A stretch of DNA of 64,000 nt from Diplonema papillatum. Its lineage: Eukaryota; Euglenozoa; Diplonemea; Diplonemida; Diplonemidae. The DNA lies in the NCBI GenBank assembly GCA_030068145.1, contig JAPJBO010000418.1, positions 62,001-126,000 on the forward strand. The letters are read 5' to 3'. The notes below the pieces were generated by a model, which saw nothing but the letters and a program-made list of their open reading frames with translations, did not search any database and had not been told where the DNA came from. Made by a program: the position numbers and the translations under genes. The first letter of the stretch is position 1, and each line of letters begins with the position of its first letter. This document shows, piece by piece, positions 45,849-55,408 of this stretch.

Positions 45849-47978
45849 ATGGTAACCGAAATGCAGCGCAACCTGCTGATGATCAGTGCGGCGGGGGCTG
45901 GGTTGACTTTGGGTTGCTTGCAGGCGAAGAAGAGGGGAAGGAAGCGGCCGCAACCGCCCGGGGTCAGTGTTGTGTGGGAAGCCCAGACCAGCATGGGGAT
46001 GGTAAGGGTGTCTCCGGACGGCCTGTGGCTCCAAGACGCGTGGTTCGAGTGGGCCGAGGTGCTCAGCCACAAGGAGAGCGCCGGCCGGCCGCCGCAGGTG
46101 GTGGTCCAGTTTCTGAGGGCGCCGCCTGTTGCCGTCTCGTTCGCCAGGCAGGACGACTGCTCCGACTTCCAGCGCCAGCTACGCACCTTTCTGTACCCCA
46201 GCATCCCGTACACCATACACTGTGTGTTCAAAGACAGCGACCTGCAGTATTTCAACGCAGTGACCGCAGTAACCGACGCGTCGCCTCACAATTTGCGACC
46301 CTACAAACTCACAAACACCAGGAAGACCGCCGAATATGACTCAGAAGCAGTCCGACGACTGGTGAAGACTATGGTGCTGGCCAAGGGAGACGTGATCGCC
46401 GTCCTCGGAGACGATTGTTTGGTGAACACGGTATTCAACCACGCCCTGCAGCAGTTCCCGGATCTGAAGGATGCGGTGAAGGAGGAGAGGATACCCGAAG
46501 ACTCACATTCGCAGCCGCTGCTGGCGGACCAGCTGCTGTCGAGGGCCAGCGTAGGGACCGTTTCCGCTGCCTCCGACCCTTCGACGCCTTCCAACAGGTC
46601 GCGCGCGTCGAACCAGCAGCAGAAGGCCGCGGGGCTGCAAGGTTCGTCTGCTCCCAAGTTCGCGGTGATCCCGCCTGTTTCCGACGCCGACGGCGGCTCG
46701 AACGACGGACACCGCCTCCGGAAATGCGCCACTGCTACTGCCTTGGGGGTCTACGGGGTTGTGCAAGCGGCTAAGGTGCTGGTGACGGGACGGGCGTGCA
46801 ATGTAGATGTGATAAAAGTGACAGCGATCGAAACCGAGGCAATAAGTGAAGGGAACGGGGGCGAGCTGCGGAATCAGAAGGGGGGTGGGGTGGGCACTGA
46901 CCCGCCTGGCGGTGCTACGGGCCGTCCTGAGTTGGAAGGGGGAGGTGCTCAGGGCAGTGACGAGGCGTCGTCGGTCGACGCGAAAACACTCCACAACGTC
47001 GGCAGCCCAGCCTCCCAAACGCAAGGGCAAACGGACAACAGCTGGGTACACGCTTCGCTGGACCCAGCCGACAGCACCGACCAGCCCCAGCACCTCCCTT
47101 CGGCAGTCGAATCCTACGGACCCCCCCCGTCCACTTTTCTGCAAACCGACCAAACCCTCACAACGACCGTCGACTGCGACTCGCCACTCCAGGACCCCCC
47201 AGCCCAACCCGTCCTTTCTGCACACGAGGGGAGTGATCCGGCGTCTGACCCATCGATCATGCCCTGCCTCAAGCCTTCAGCCTCAGCCGCTAAAGACAGC
47301 AGCGTCGACACGGAGCCTCAACACCTGGGTGAGCCTGTTGTTAAGCAAGCTAAACCCCCGGTAGTCTTGTACGGTCTAGCATCAGTCATGTACGGCACGT
47401 CGTTCGGCATCGCGGGAAGCGGGACTGTCTCGTCGTGGTTCCTCGAATCCAGGCTCGGCGCTCTAGCTCGCCTGGTCGGTATTTGGATCCACTGCTTCGT
47501 GAAGGCACCGCGGTTTAGCCTTGCTTTGCGACAAGGGGCTGCGGATGAAGAGTGCATTGCGCGGGAGGCAGATGAGAAGGAGGACGATGACTTCGTTTAC
47601 AGCGGCGATGTCGCCTATTTTGCGGCGTCGTCCATTGGGCACGTGTCGGCGACCTTCGTCCGAACAGCGACTGCCGCGTCACCTTCTGACGGCCTGCTCC
47701 ACTGCCAGTGGCTCCCCGTACCCTCCTCCCCTTCGCTCACCTGGGGCTTGTCTTTATTCGGCTTCCTTCTGTCCTCCTTTTCCAGCAGCCCGGACCCGTC
47801 TCGCTATGCGCACCTCATCCACAACACCGCGTTGACCCACGTCACCGTCTCCAACACGGATCGCCGCTACCCACTCTACCTTGACGGTGTCCCCTTCCCA
47901 TCGGACAGCACCTCTTCCGCCCACGTATCGTACAGAATAGCTGCTCTCCCCTCGCGTATTACTCTGGTCATCCCGTGA
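45849..47978 (+). CDS. PH-domain sphingoid-base/ceramide-kinase-like protein, predicted pseudoenzyme (709 aa)
   Basis: Intronless. It reads as a lipid kinase of the sphingosine/ceramide kinase (DAGK-fold) group, whose members phosphorylate sphingoid bases or ceramide at membranes. Residues ~38-116 look like a PH domain ending in an FQRQLRTFL helix. The kinase N-lobe spans ~120-215: FNAVTAVTDASPH, the T-rich strand TNTRKTAEYD, VLGDDCLVNTVFNHALQQF and PDLKDAV. ~266-330 gives FAVIPPVSDADG and ALGVYGVVQAAKVL then VDVIKV. ~333-500 is a disordered insertion. The C-lobe resumes with VMYGTSFGIAGSG, FLESRLGALARLVG, SPSDGLLHCQWLP and LDGVPFP (678-684), ending in a final beta strand ITLVIP. Every nucleotide site is altered: the NPxSG loop is FKDS, SGDG is LGDD (186-189), PxGSGN is PPVSDADG, and the substrate-side ADxD is AGSG. 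Fold assignment is fairly firm; loss of catalysis is inferred. Long antisense frames here are shadows. Confidence 0.7.
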   Translation: MVTEMQRNLLMISAAGAGLTLGCLQAKKRGRKRPQPPGVSVVWEAQTSMGMVRVSPDGLWLQDAWFEWAEVLSHKESAGRPPQVVVQFLRAPPVAVSFARQDDCSDFQRQLRTFLYPSIPYTIHCVFKDSDLQYFNAVTAVTDASPHNLRPYKLTNTRKTAEYDSEAVRRLVKTMVLAKGDVIAVLGDDCLVNTVFNHALQQFPDLKDAVKEERIPEDSHSQPLLADQLLSRASVGTVSAASDPSTPSNRSRASNQQQKAAGLQGSSAPKFAVIPPVSDADGGSNDGHRLRKCATATALGVYGVVQAAKVLVTGRACNVDVIKVTAIETEAISEGNGGELRNQKGGGVGTDPPGGATGRPELEGGGAQGSDEASSVDAKTLHNVGSPASQTQGQTDNSWVHASLDPADSTDQPQHLPSAVESYGPPPSTFLQTDQTLTTTVDCDSPLQDPPAQPVLSAHEGSDPASDPSIMPCLKPSASAAKDSSVDTEPQHLGEPVVKQAKPPVVLYGLASVMYGTSFGIAGSGTVSSWFLESRLGALARLVGIWIHCFVKAPRFSLALRQGAADEECIAREADEKEDDDFVYSGDVAYFAASSIGHVSATFVRTATAASPSDGLLHCQWLPVPSSPSLTWGLSLFGFLLSSFSSSPDPSRYAHLIHNTALTHVTVSNTDRRYPLYLDGVPFPSDSTSSAHVSYRIAALPSRITLVIP

Positions 47979-50257
47979 AGGAAGCAAAACCACGCATGAA
48001 ACGGCAGTAGACGCCTGTCGGGCCTGCCTGTATGATATGTGTTTCCCACGCTGGCAGGTTGATGCCTAGCCGTCTTACCCGTCGTTCCTCCGCGTATTGC
48101 GCTCATTATCGTATGGCAGCAAGGAACACGAAATTGTGAGCACGTAGCCCAGTGTCATAAATTCCTGAAGAGAAAGAGAGGGGGGTGTCGCACAAATCTG
48201 CACCACATTCCACCTTTTGATAGAGGAAGGTATTGTCAACAGTCTTTTTTGGTAAGTGGGTCCATGCTGATCCAGTTCCGTTCCGAGTGGTCAAGGTCAG
48301 GTGGTTTCGCACAAGTCGCGTTCCAAAGCCCGGTACTGATTTGTGACATCACATTGCAGCTACGCGTTCCGACGGCGCTGCCGGGGGTGATAGCTTGTTA
48401 TATATTCCGGTTCAACGGAAGCCCGGCCGTAGGCCCGTTTTTCCATTTCGTACAAAAAAAGCAGCGTTTGTATGCAGAGGCTGCAACCTACCTCGGTTTG
48501 TTCGGCTGAAACACTCCCTCCCCACTCAGCGCGCAGGATTGCTTCCTCGCCATTTCCTCTGTGGTCAGCCACTGGCAACCCTACGCCCACTGCCTGAGTT
48601 TTTGACTCAGACACAGTTGCACGGGGTGTCGTTAAGGGATTTGCCCGCCTCTGACCTCGGCTGAGGCGAGCTGCGAACAGCTACCTGATAAACTAGACTC
48701 TTGTCTGTGTCCTGTCTGCAGACTCTCAGGTTCCATGAAGGTCCGTTAATGTGCGCGTGGCCCAACGGATCCAAACAGGGTGCAGGTAGGACATGGGTGT
48801 TTGAGCACAAACCAAGCCAAGCACGTCATCGCATCCCTCCCATCCCTCCAAAAAAAATAAAGGAAAACCAACAGAGCTCGAACAACCGCGGATGACAAAA
48901 CTAAATGGAAATACCATGGAGTTGTTTTTGTCAAGCGCAGTGCCCTGATCGTTGAGTGCATTTCTAGGACGCAGGAGAAACCGTCACGGTTTGCGGTGTC
49001 GAGCCTCTCAATGTTCTGCAACATGGTTGGAAAAAGAAAAGACACCTGGCTTAGAGGTGCAAGCAGCACGCGCTCTGGATAAGCAACACATGTCCCCACA
49101 ATGAACAACTCTTTGAGCCGTCTCTTATAACAAAACTGCTAGAAAGGTTATTATGAGCCAGTTCACCCCAGCCTGATCAAACGTGTCGAGCGTCGTCGTT
49201 TGGACTAGAATGCAAGAAAACCGTGGCGACAACCAATCGAGCAAAAAATCGAGTGCAATAGCCGCGTAGTTAGCTCAGATCATTTTCAGGGGGGTGGCTC
49301 TTATTATTGGAGCTTGAAAGCAGAATGATGGTTCCCGAAGCCTGCAACAGTGGAGTTTTGCCGAGAGAGCAAGTAACCAGTCATGCTCACTGTGTGCACT
49401 CACCCTGCCCAAAGATCAAATGTTCGTGTTGGGCACTGTGTTCTGCGAAGCCGGGCTGAGCCCCTTGTTGCTTCGCCTTGGTCTGTGCCGAAAAGCGACG
49501 TTTCTTGACCTATCCTTCCCCCCCCAGCTCTCGCTACAGAAAAAGAAAGCGGGAAAAACTGAAAAAGAAAAAAGACAAACTGAATTGTTCCACTCTTGTG
49601 GTGTGCCAAACATTTCCGCATGCGCCGAGCGCATACCTTATACATTATATCGGGGGCAGCGCAGTCCGTTTCCTATGTTTTGTTTTGTGTTCTGTCGTGT
49701 TCAACTCGCCCGTCCCATGTCCCGTGGTACGGGCCTAGCCTTTTTGTGAGCGCGCCTGCACAATTAATTGAGACATTGCATTTTGTTCTCAAATACAAGC
49801 CTGGACAAGTTACAGGTTTTCGCATGAAGCCTGATACGACCCCCCGCTGCAGCGGTTCTCCGGGGAATGTGTGGACTCCACTCACTCGGCCCAACCAAAA
49901 ACGTTCCACACACAGGTCCACACCAGAAGTTTTGACTAGATTTTGACCGCATTTCTGACCCAAACCTTTGACCTAAGTTTGTTGTGCGTACGATCCCTAG
50001 CCGCTTGTGTTCTTCCGTCAGACTCAGACTGAGCCCTCAATGTCTCAAACCCATGCAAGGGTTTGTTTGATTCATTTGAAGAGACATACAACTCCCGTGA
50101 ACTGCACAAATCCGACCATGCTGCATGTCCCAGCTCGTCAGTGGCTGGTTGGAGGCTTTGAGATGAGCAATATTAAAAAGAGGTATCGTGGCGGAACTAT
50201 CGAACAGGGACTCCACGTGCGTAAATCTTGTGTCCTCTTTGTTGCTCATCGATTCTT
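47979..50257. other. No gene recognised; R4 copy at 48695-48850
   Basis: GTCTGCAGACTCTCAGGTTC, GTGTTTGAGCACAAACCAAG and CAAGCACGTCATCGCATCC mark a diverged R4. No other feature is supported. I see no clear poly-A signal after the 709-aa gene. Confidence 0.5.
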
Positions 50258-50412
50258 GATGTCTCAAACACTGAGCAAAAAACCTGGCGGGCTTTTTCCC
50301 GCAGAGTTCACACTCAAAGTTTTTTATCTCTAAAAACTCGACGTTCACGCACCTGAATTAGCTTGTCCGGCGTGGCGAGGAGACACACGCGAGCCGACGA
50401 GCTACAAGACCC
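50258..50412 (+). repeat. Left member of a direct repeat pair with a conserved stem-loop
   Basis: GATGTCTCAAACACTGAGC, CTCTAAAAACTCGACGTTCA, CGCACCTGAATTAGCTTGTC, GGCGTGGCGAGGAGACACAC, GCGAGCCGACGAGCTACAAG. TAGCTTGTCCGGC folds back on GCCGACGAGCTA. The same order is at 51650-51786. Confidence 0.75.
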
Positions 50413-51121
50413 TGTCGGGAACCGTCTGAAGGTCTCTTTTTATTTCTGCCTTTCTCATGATTTCTGCAATGTCTTCCCGATGCGGAAAGCCGGGAAACCG
50501 GACTTGTAAAGGCCCCCCTGGCAAGGAATGCCAGCCATCTCTGTGGCCCCGGTTTTATGCCGCGAACATGAAGCGATGCCTAAGGATCGCTAGGCCGTTC
50601 AGCTGTACAAAGAACTGCTTCGGAGGACCTGGGTCGTACTCGTCGGTGGCTCTGGGCGATGAAACCCGAGTGCTGACGCGATATTAGTCCATTCCTCTGC
50701 GGCCGCCCTGGCAGTGCCTAGCCCCTTCAAACGGTGCACCTTGCCGGGTGTCAACCACCGAGCGGCAGGTCCACGCGAAGGGAGGAGTGAAATTGTCCTG
50801 GCAACACTCCACCATCTGCTGCCCCTGCAACCACTCGTGCAGTTGGGTAGCTTTTCTTTCTACACCGTCTGCTCCTGCTCGCGCGCCCAGTACGCGTCGT
50901 CGCAGCGAGTCTCGCGGAAATCAGATGTCGAATGCGCGGCCCACGATCGACGTTGGTCGAATTGGTTGTTTGAGTCGATCGACGGCCTCTGGTGACAATT
51001 CGCGAGAGAGCATGAAGCTGCCGCTCGCACTTACGGGTGAAGGTTTGTAGCTACCGCAGAGATTAGTTGACTAGACTTCTAGAGTATAGGCGCTGCTCAC
51101 GATTGCAGTCCGAAAAACCTA

Positions 51122-51258
51122 CACGGTGGACCAGCCTCAGAAGCTGGAGGTGCATCAAGTTACACCCAATGCAACGAAAACGCGCGTGGTTGTAGAATCA
51201 AAAAGCGGGTGTGACATCTGCTTTTTAGTTCCAGCTGGTGAGGCTGAACTCCACCGTG
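51122..51258. mobile_element. MITE with CACGGTG ends, second copy
   Basis: CACGGTGGACCAGCCTCAGA ... AGCTGGTGAGGCTGAACTCC, ending ACCGTG. Terminal inverted repeats are ~25 bp. It shares the AAAGCGGGTGTG and CGCTTTTT/TGCTTTTT interior with 3492-3662. TA abuts the left end only. It lies inside the interval bounded by the 50258/51650 direct repeats. Confidence 0.7.
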
Positions 51259-51649
51259 CTGTATCTTACCCGCCTCCTACGCAGGGATTATCCTGCATGG
51301 TTAAAAAAAGGTTTCTTCACCAAAAAAAAAAAGTTCTCTCAAAAACAGGCCGGTTAAAAAAGATTTTTGAACCACAGAGTTTCTGGCGAAAACTTTTTGT
51401 GCTTGCAAGGCCAGTGACACGGAGGCTGCAGGACCTGCGGGACCCACAAGTGGGTTCGACAACAAAGTGGCGAAGCAGCAACACGCCCACGAAGGTCGCG
51501 TACCAGGATTACAGGTCATTAAAAAAACCTCGCTCAACGTGGAAAAAAAAATTTTCCGGCCGTGCTACAGACTTTTTAACCATGAATTTCCCGAATTCCG
51601 GGGATTAGAATAATCCCTGCTCCTACGCTTGAAAAAAAAACGAAAAAAG

Positions 51650-51786
51650 CATGTCTCAAACACTGAGCGAAAACCGTGCAAAAAAAAGTACCTCTAAAAA
51701 GTCGACGTCCACGCACCTGAATTAGCTTGTTCGGCGTGGCGAGGAGACACACGCGTGCCGACGAGCTACAAGACCCGGCGACCAAA
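51650..51786 (+). repeat. Right member of the direct repeat pair
   Basis: Matches 50258-50412 with a ~20-bp deletion. The stem-loop TAGCTTGTTCGGC ... GTGCCGACGAGCTA is kept. The interval between the two repeats is ~1.24 kb and contains a MITE but no coding frame with retroelement features, so an LTR/TRIM interpretation is only a possibility. Confidence 0.75.
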
Positions 51787-53329
51787 CAAAATTCTCGAGA
51801 CGAAACTGTCACTTTTAAACTTAAAATGAAACAAGCGCCAACACAGTCTGAGACACGGAGGGCTCGCGCACACAATACTCGTTGCTTGCACGTACCCCGC
51901 ACGGGCAAGAAAGCCCCGGCAGAGCGGCGCCACTCGCTTGTTCATTCCTCGTGAACAACCTTTTCTAACTTAGACTCCAGAACATCTGTCCCGCTTTGGT
52001 GTCGCACGATCAATGCCGGTCACAATTAATCACGCGCAATCCATTATTCGGTTGCGCGCTCGTGTGCAGACTGGGGACGCGCCCCACCCTCTTCCTGGGG
52101 GTCGAGAAGTCGTTTCTGCGGGGAATGCCGAGGAAGTGGCAAGCTACCACGTGCTGCATTGCATAGCATGGTGGTGACTGATTGCGGGACACCACCCCCT
52201 TGCAGTTCTTCTGCGAAATTCTTTTTCAAAATTTCAAACTTTCACTCTAAAAAGCGAGTTTCAGCTCTAAAAAGAAGTTCTCGTCAGAAGCTCTTCGCCT
52301 AAGAGTGCAAGGTTTAACATCATCAACTGATGGCAAAACGCATCGTCCTGGTGCACGAAATGAACCCGGACCTCGTCCTAGGCATGCTGTTGAACGCTTA
52401 CACTTACAACTCGGCACGAACCCCCTCCTATGTTTCGCTGGGGGTCACAGCTCACACTTCGCAGCTAGCGGCTTCCTCGAGTATTTCCTGCGAAGCAGGT
52501 GCTTCTTCAAACAACGAAGGCGACGGTGAGCGCTGCACCGCTCCTGAACCTGAACCTGGACACGAGAGCTGCGCAACTCCGGTGCTATGAGCGGCGTTCT
52601 TTTCTTTCCAGACCCCTACTACTTGCCCGCTCCGCGTCTTTTTTTTTTTCTCTTCCCCTTTCCAATTCTTCTCTGTCCGACGTGTGCTTCTTAAGCACGG
52701 CCTGTTATCAGGTGCGTAGCTGCCCCCTGCCGCATTTCTTTTTGCCACCTGTCTAACTGAGCCGATGACCTTCTTCAAGACCGTTCTGGGGCCCTTGGAA
52801 TGTCTCGTGTGCTGCTAACAGGATGTGTCCCAGCCCTGCGCAAGCGAAGCAGTGTCCTAGAAGAGGCCCGGCCGTAGCGAGGCCGGTGGCATTCGAAGAA
52901 GAAAAACGATGTGACCAGTGGAAGATCTGCTCCCGCACAACAGTTGCAACATCCATTACTCCAACACGAGAATGTTGTGTGCTGCGTGCCCTGCAAGAAA
53001 CACCGCCGTCCCTCCAATGGGTGAGAAGTGGTTTAGCGTGTACTTGCAAGCTGGACGGAATAGAGGGAGAAGCAAAAGGAATATCCAGGACAGTCGTGCA
53101 AAACTGGAATCGAAGTTGTCCCAATGGACTTGCCGACAAGGCACCACGCCTTAACGATTCAGCCTTTGGAGAAATTGCACAAGGCTGAACGGAAATGGGA
53201 GAAAAATCGACAACTCGACAAACACGAGCGAGCCTCGCCAACAGCGCGTTGACGATCACTACAGCAGGGCAAAAGAAAAACAAAGAAGAACACCAACCTT
53301 CTAGCAAACCGTCCTAACACAGAAAGAAA
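51787..53329. other. No gene recognised; R5 and R1 fragments
   Basis: Double R5-like tail near 52230-52275 (CAAACTTTCACTCTAAAAAG, CAGCTCTAAAAAG). A minus-strand R1 left end at ~52460-52512 reads GCGGCTTCCTCGAGTATTTC then CTGCGAAGCAGGTGCTT. Frames of 80-184 codons are not domain-like. Confidence 0.5.
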
Positions 53330-53566
53330 CTCTCCGATCCGATCGAAAAAGGGAACTTCACAGAACCCGCACTAAAAAGAAGGCACCCGAGCTGAAACAG
53401 CACACGAAAAAACAAGCACACAAAAAAAAGACCAGCCAAGTTAAAGAATCCGAGGGAACATCACCCGGAGACAACAAAAAGCAGTCTTAAGAAAAGAGAG
53501 AGAGAGAGGAAAAAAAAAAAAGAGACTACTGCATCGAGCTTTTTTAGGACACACAACAGCAAGATA
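53330..53566 (+). promoter_or_regulatory. A-rich leader upstream of the 613-aa gene
   Basis: The region is strongly A-rich with AAAAGAAGG and ACACAAAAAAAAG runs and an (AG)n tract at ~53496-53512. The start lies in AAGATAATGG (A at -3, G at +4). A second in-frame Met is 11 codons downstream. Similar in style to the leader of the 709-aa gene. Confidence 0.4.
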
Positions 53567-55408
53567 ATGGTCGCGCCGACGAGTGGCAGGCACTCGACGA
53601 TGCGGGGAGTCATGTCCGGGAAGTACCCATGCAGCTCGCCCAGGAAGGAGTTGGCGCCCGCGTCGCACGCGAAGTCGCCGACGGGCGCGGCCCGGCGGGA
53701 GTACGCCCCGGTGCCGAGCCCGTCGCGGTCGCCGATGAACGGCGGCAGCGTGCCGCCGCAGATGAAGGCGACGTACCCTCCGCCGGCCGGGCTGCCGCGG
53801 GCGAAGGACCACAAGCCGGGACACGCGGGGTTCAGCTCCCGCTCGTCGCCACGCCCGGTCACGCCGAACCACCACAGCGCGCAGGCGGCGGCGGGACACG
53901 GCTTTTCGAAGGCGGGGCGGAGCTACGGCATTCCGGCGCCGTCGTCGACCCCGACCAGGACGCCGCCGCCGCCGGCGCCGCAGACCGCCCGCACGCACCA
54001 CAGCAGCCGGGGAGGGTACTCGTCCAACTGCCCGCTTTCGCCGCTTTCGCCGCATTCTCCGCAGGATCGCGAGAAGCACATGCGCCGCCAGCGGGAGATC
54101 GACTCCCACCACCACCAGCAGCAGCAGCAACAGCAGCAACAGCAGCTGCAGCAGCAGCAGCTGCAGCAGGCCTCGCGGCAGCACGTGCCGACGCGGGCCC
54201 AGCAAACCAGCGTTTCCGCGAAGAAGACGGCGATCGTGCCTCCGCCGTGCCTGCCGCCGCCGTGCCTGCCGCCGTACGCGGAGGGGAAGCCTGCGGCGGG
54301 GTACCCGCTGCAGGACGAGCCGACGACGTCGCCTGTGACCAGCTGCGCGCCCGGACAGACCGACTGGGGCACGCTTTCGTCGTTCTCGTTCGGAGCGCCG
54401 CCGAGCCCCCGGTCTTCGGTGGCAATCGCGACCAACGCGCCGCGCCTCGGTGTTCCCGTGCGGTCCCCCGAAGACGAGAGCACCGACGAAGAAGTGATGA
54501 ACCGGTTCGTCTGCATGGCGAACCGCATCGCGAAGGTGACGCCCGCCAAGCAAGCCGACGACATCCTCCCGCACGTGTCGGCGTCTGACGTGGTCCGGCA
54601 GATCGTGCGGAGGGTGAACGGCTTCACCGACACAGGGGCCGCCCGGCGGGTGGAAAGCTACAGGACCGTGTACAGCAGTTTCGAGCGGGCCATCTGCACC
54701 ATCTTCAAGTCACCCGTCGGGAAGCTGGTGCGTGCCAGCGCCCTCGTCGACCTGATGGGCTGCCTCTTCGACATGCTCCTCGCCCCTGAATACTGCAAGC
54801 CGTGGGTGTCAGTTGCGGAGCTGCAGGAGCTGAAACGGACGATAGTTGCCGGCTGCGACTCGTCCGCCGCCTTCGCGGCATTGGTTCTGATGCTCAGGCA
54901 GCAGTGCGCGCAGGTGCACAACGTCCAGAGCGTCGACCAGACGGCAGTCTCCATCTGCATCAAAGAGCTGCTGCCGGTCGCAACGCAAGCGGCAAGAGAA
55001 CACGCCGCCGACATCCACATCGTGCTCAAGGAGCTGTACCGGTTCACCGACAGCCACGACAGCCACTGGGCAGCGATGAAGCGACTTTACTCCCTGTCAG
55101 ACGACCCCCTGTACCCCGCCCCTTCGCCGTTGGGCGCGGTGTCTCGTATCGTCTCAACCCTGCACAACATCGTGGGCCATCAGTCCCTCATGCAAGCCAT
55201 CGCTGAACTGAACTTACCGCAGCAGTGCCGCCTCGAGCTTCTCGTTGAAAAAGCTGCCCTCGACACCTCGCTTGGATCGTCGCAGCAGTCCGCCACATCA
55301 TACAACACGGCGTTGTCCACCCCTCGGTCTCCGATCGGCGAAGACAAACTCATGCAAACCGTCACCAGCTTGTCACACTCCAACTCTCCCGTATACAATC
55401 GCTGCTGA
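53567..55408 (+). CDS. XMAP215/ch-TOG/MOR1 family C-terminal domain protein (613 aa)
   Basis: Intronless. The N-terminal half (1-300) is disordered: many SP/TP sites (SPSRSP, LSPLSPHSP), an H3Q10-type polyglutamine tract at ~181-200, a PPPCLPPPCLPP repeat at ~225-236 and an acidic patch EDESTDEE (302-309). Residues ~310-565 are helical. They match, in order, the C-terminal region of microtubule polymerases of the XMAP215/Dis1/MOR1 family: SDVVRQIVRRVN, RASALVDLMGCLFDMLL, FAALVLMLRQQC, VSICIKELLPVAT, ADIHIVLKEL and AVSRIVSTLHNIVG followed by LMQAIAEL. In that family this segment follows the TOG array and engages TACC/spindle-pole partners. No TOG HEAT repeats are seen in this ORF or just upstream. 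The protein may dock at microtubule ends or MTOCs, with phospho-regulation through SP/TP; this is inference. The antisense 377-codon frame is a shadow. Confidence 0.6.
   Translation: MVAPTSGRHSTMRGVMSGKYPCSSPRKELAPASHAKSPTGAARREYAPVPSPSRSPMNGGSVPPQMKATYPPPAGLPRAKDHKPGHAGFSSRSSPRPVTPNHHSAQAAAGHGFSKAGRSYGIPAPSSTPTRTPPPPAPQTARTHHSSRGGYSSNCPLSPLSPHSPQDREKHMRRQREIDSHHHQQQQQQQQQQLQQQQLQQASRQHVPTRAQQTSVSAKKTAIVPPPCLPPPCLPPYAEGKPAAGYPLQDEPTTSPVTSCAPGQTDWGTLSSFSFGAPPSPRSSVAIATNAPRLGVPVRSPEDESTDEEVMNRFVCMANRIAKVTPAKQADDILPHVSASDVVRQIVRRVNGFTDTGAARRVESYRTVYSSFERAICTIFKSPVGKLVRASALVDLMGCLFDMLLAPEYCKPWVSVAELQELKRTIVAGCDSSAAFAALVLMLRQQCAQVHNVQSVDQTAVSICIKELLPVATQAAREHAADIHIVLKELYRFTDSHDSHWAAMKRLYSLSDDPLYPAPSPLGAVSRIVSTLHNIVGHQSLMQAIAELNLPQQCRLELLVEKAALDTSLGSSQQSATSYNTALSTPRSPIGEDKLMQTVTSLSHSNSPVYNRC

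Noticed and set aside
46503-47225. 240-codon minus-strand frame
   Set aside because: Antisense shadow of the 709-aa gene, without domain-like composition.
53441-54574. 377-codon minus-strand frame, R/V-rich
   Set aside because: Antisense shadow of the GC-rich 613-aa gene. Its peptide is low-complexity arginine/leucine/valine, while the plus-strand frame has coherent conserved domains.
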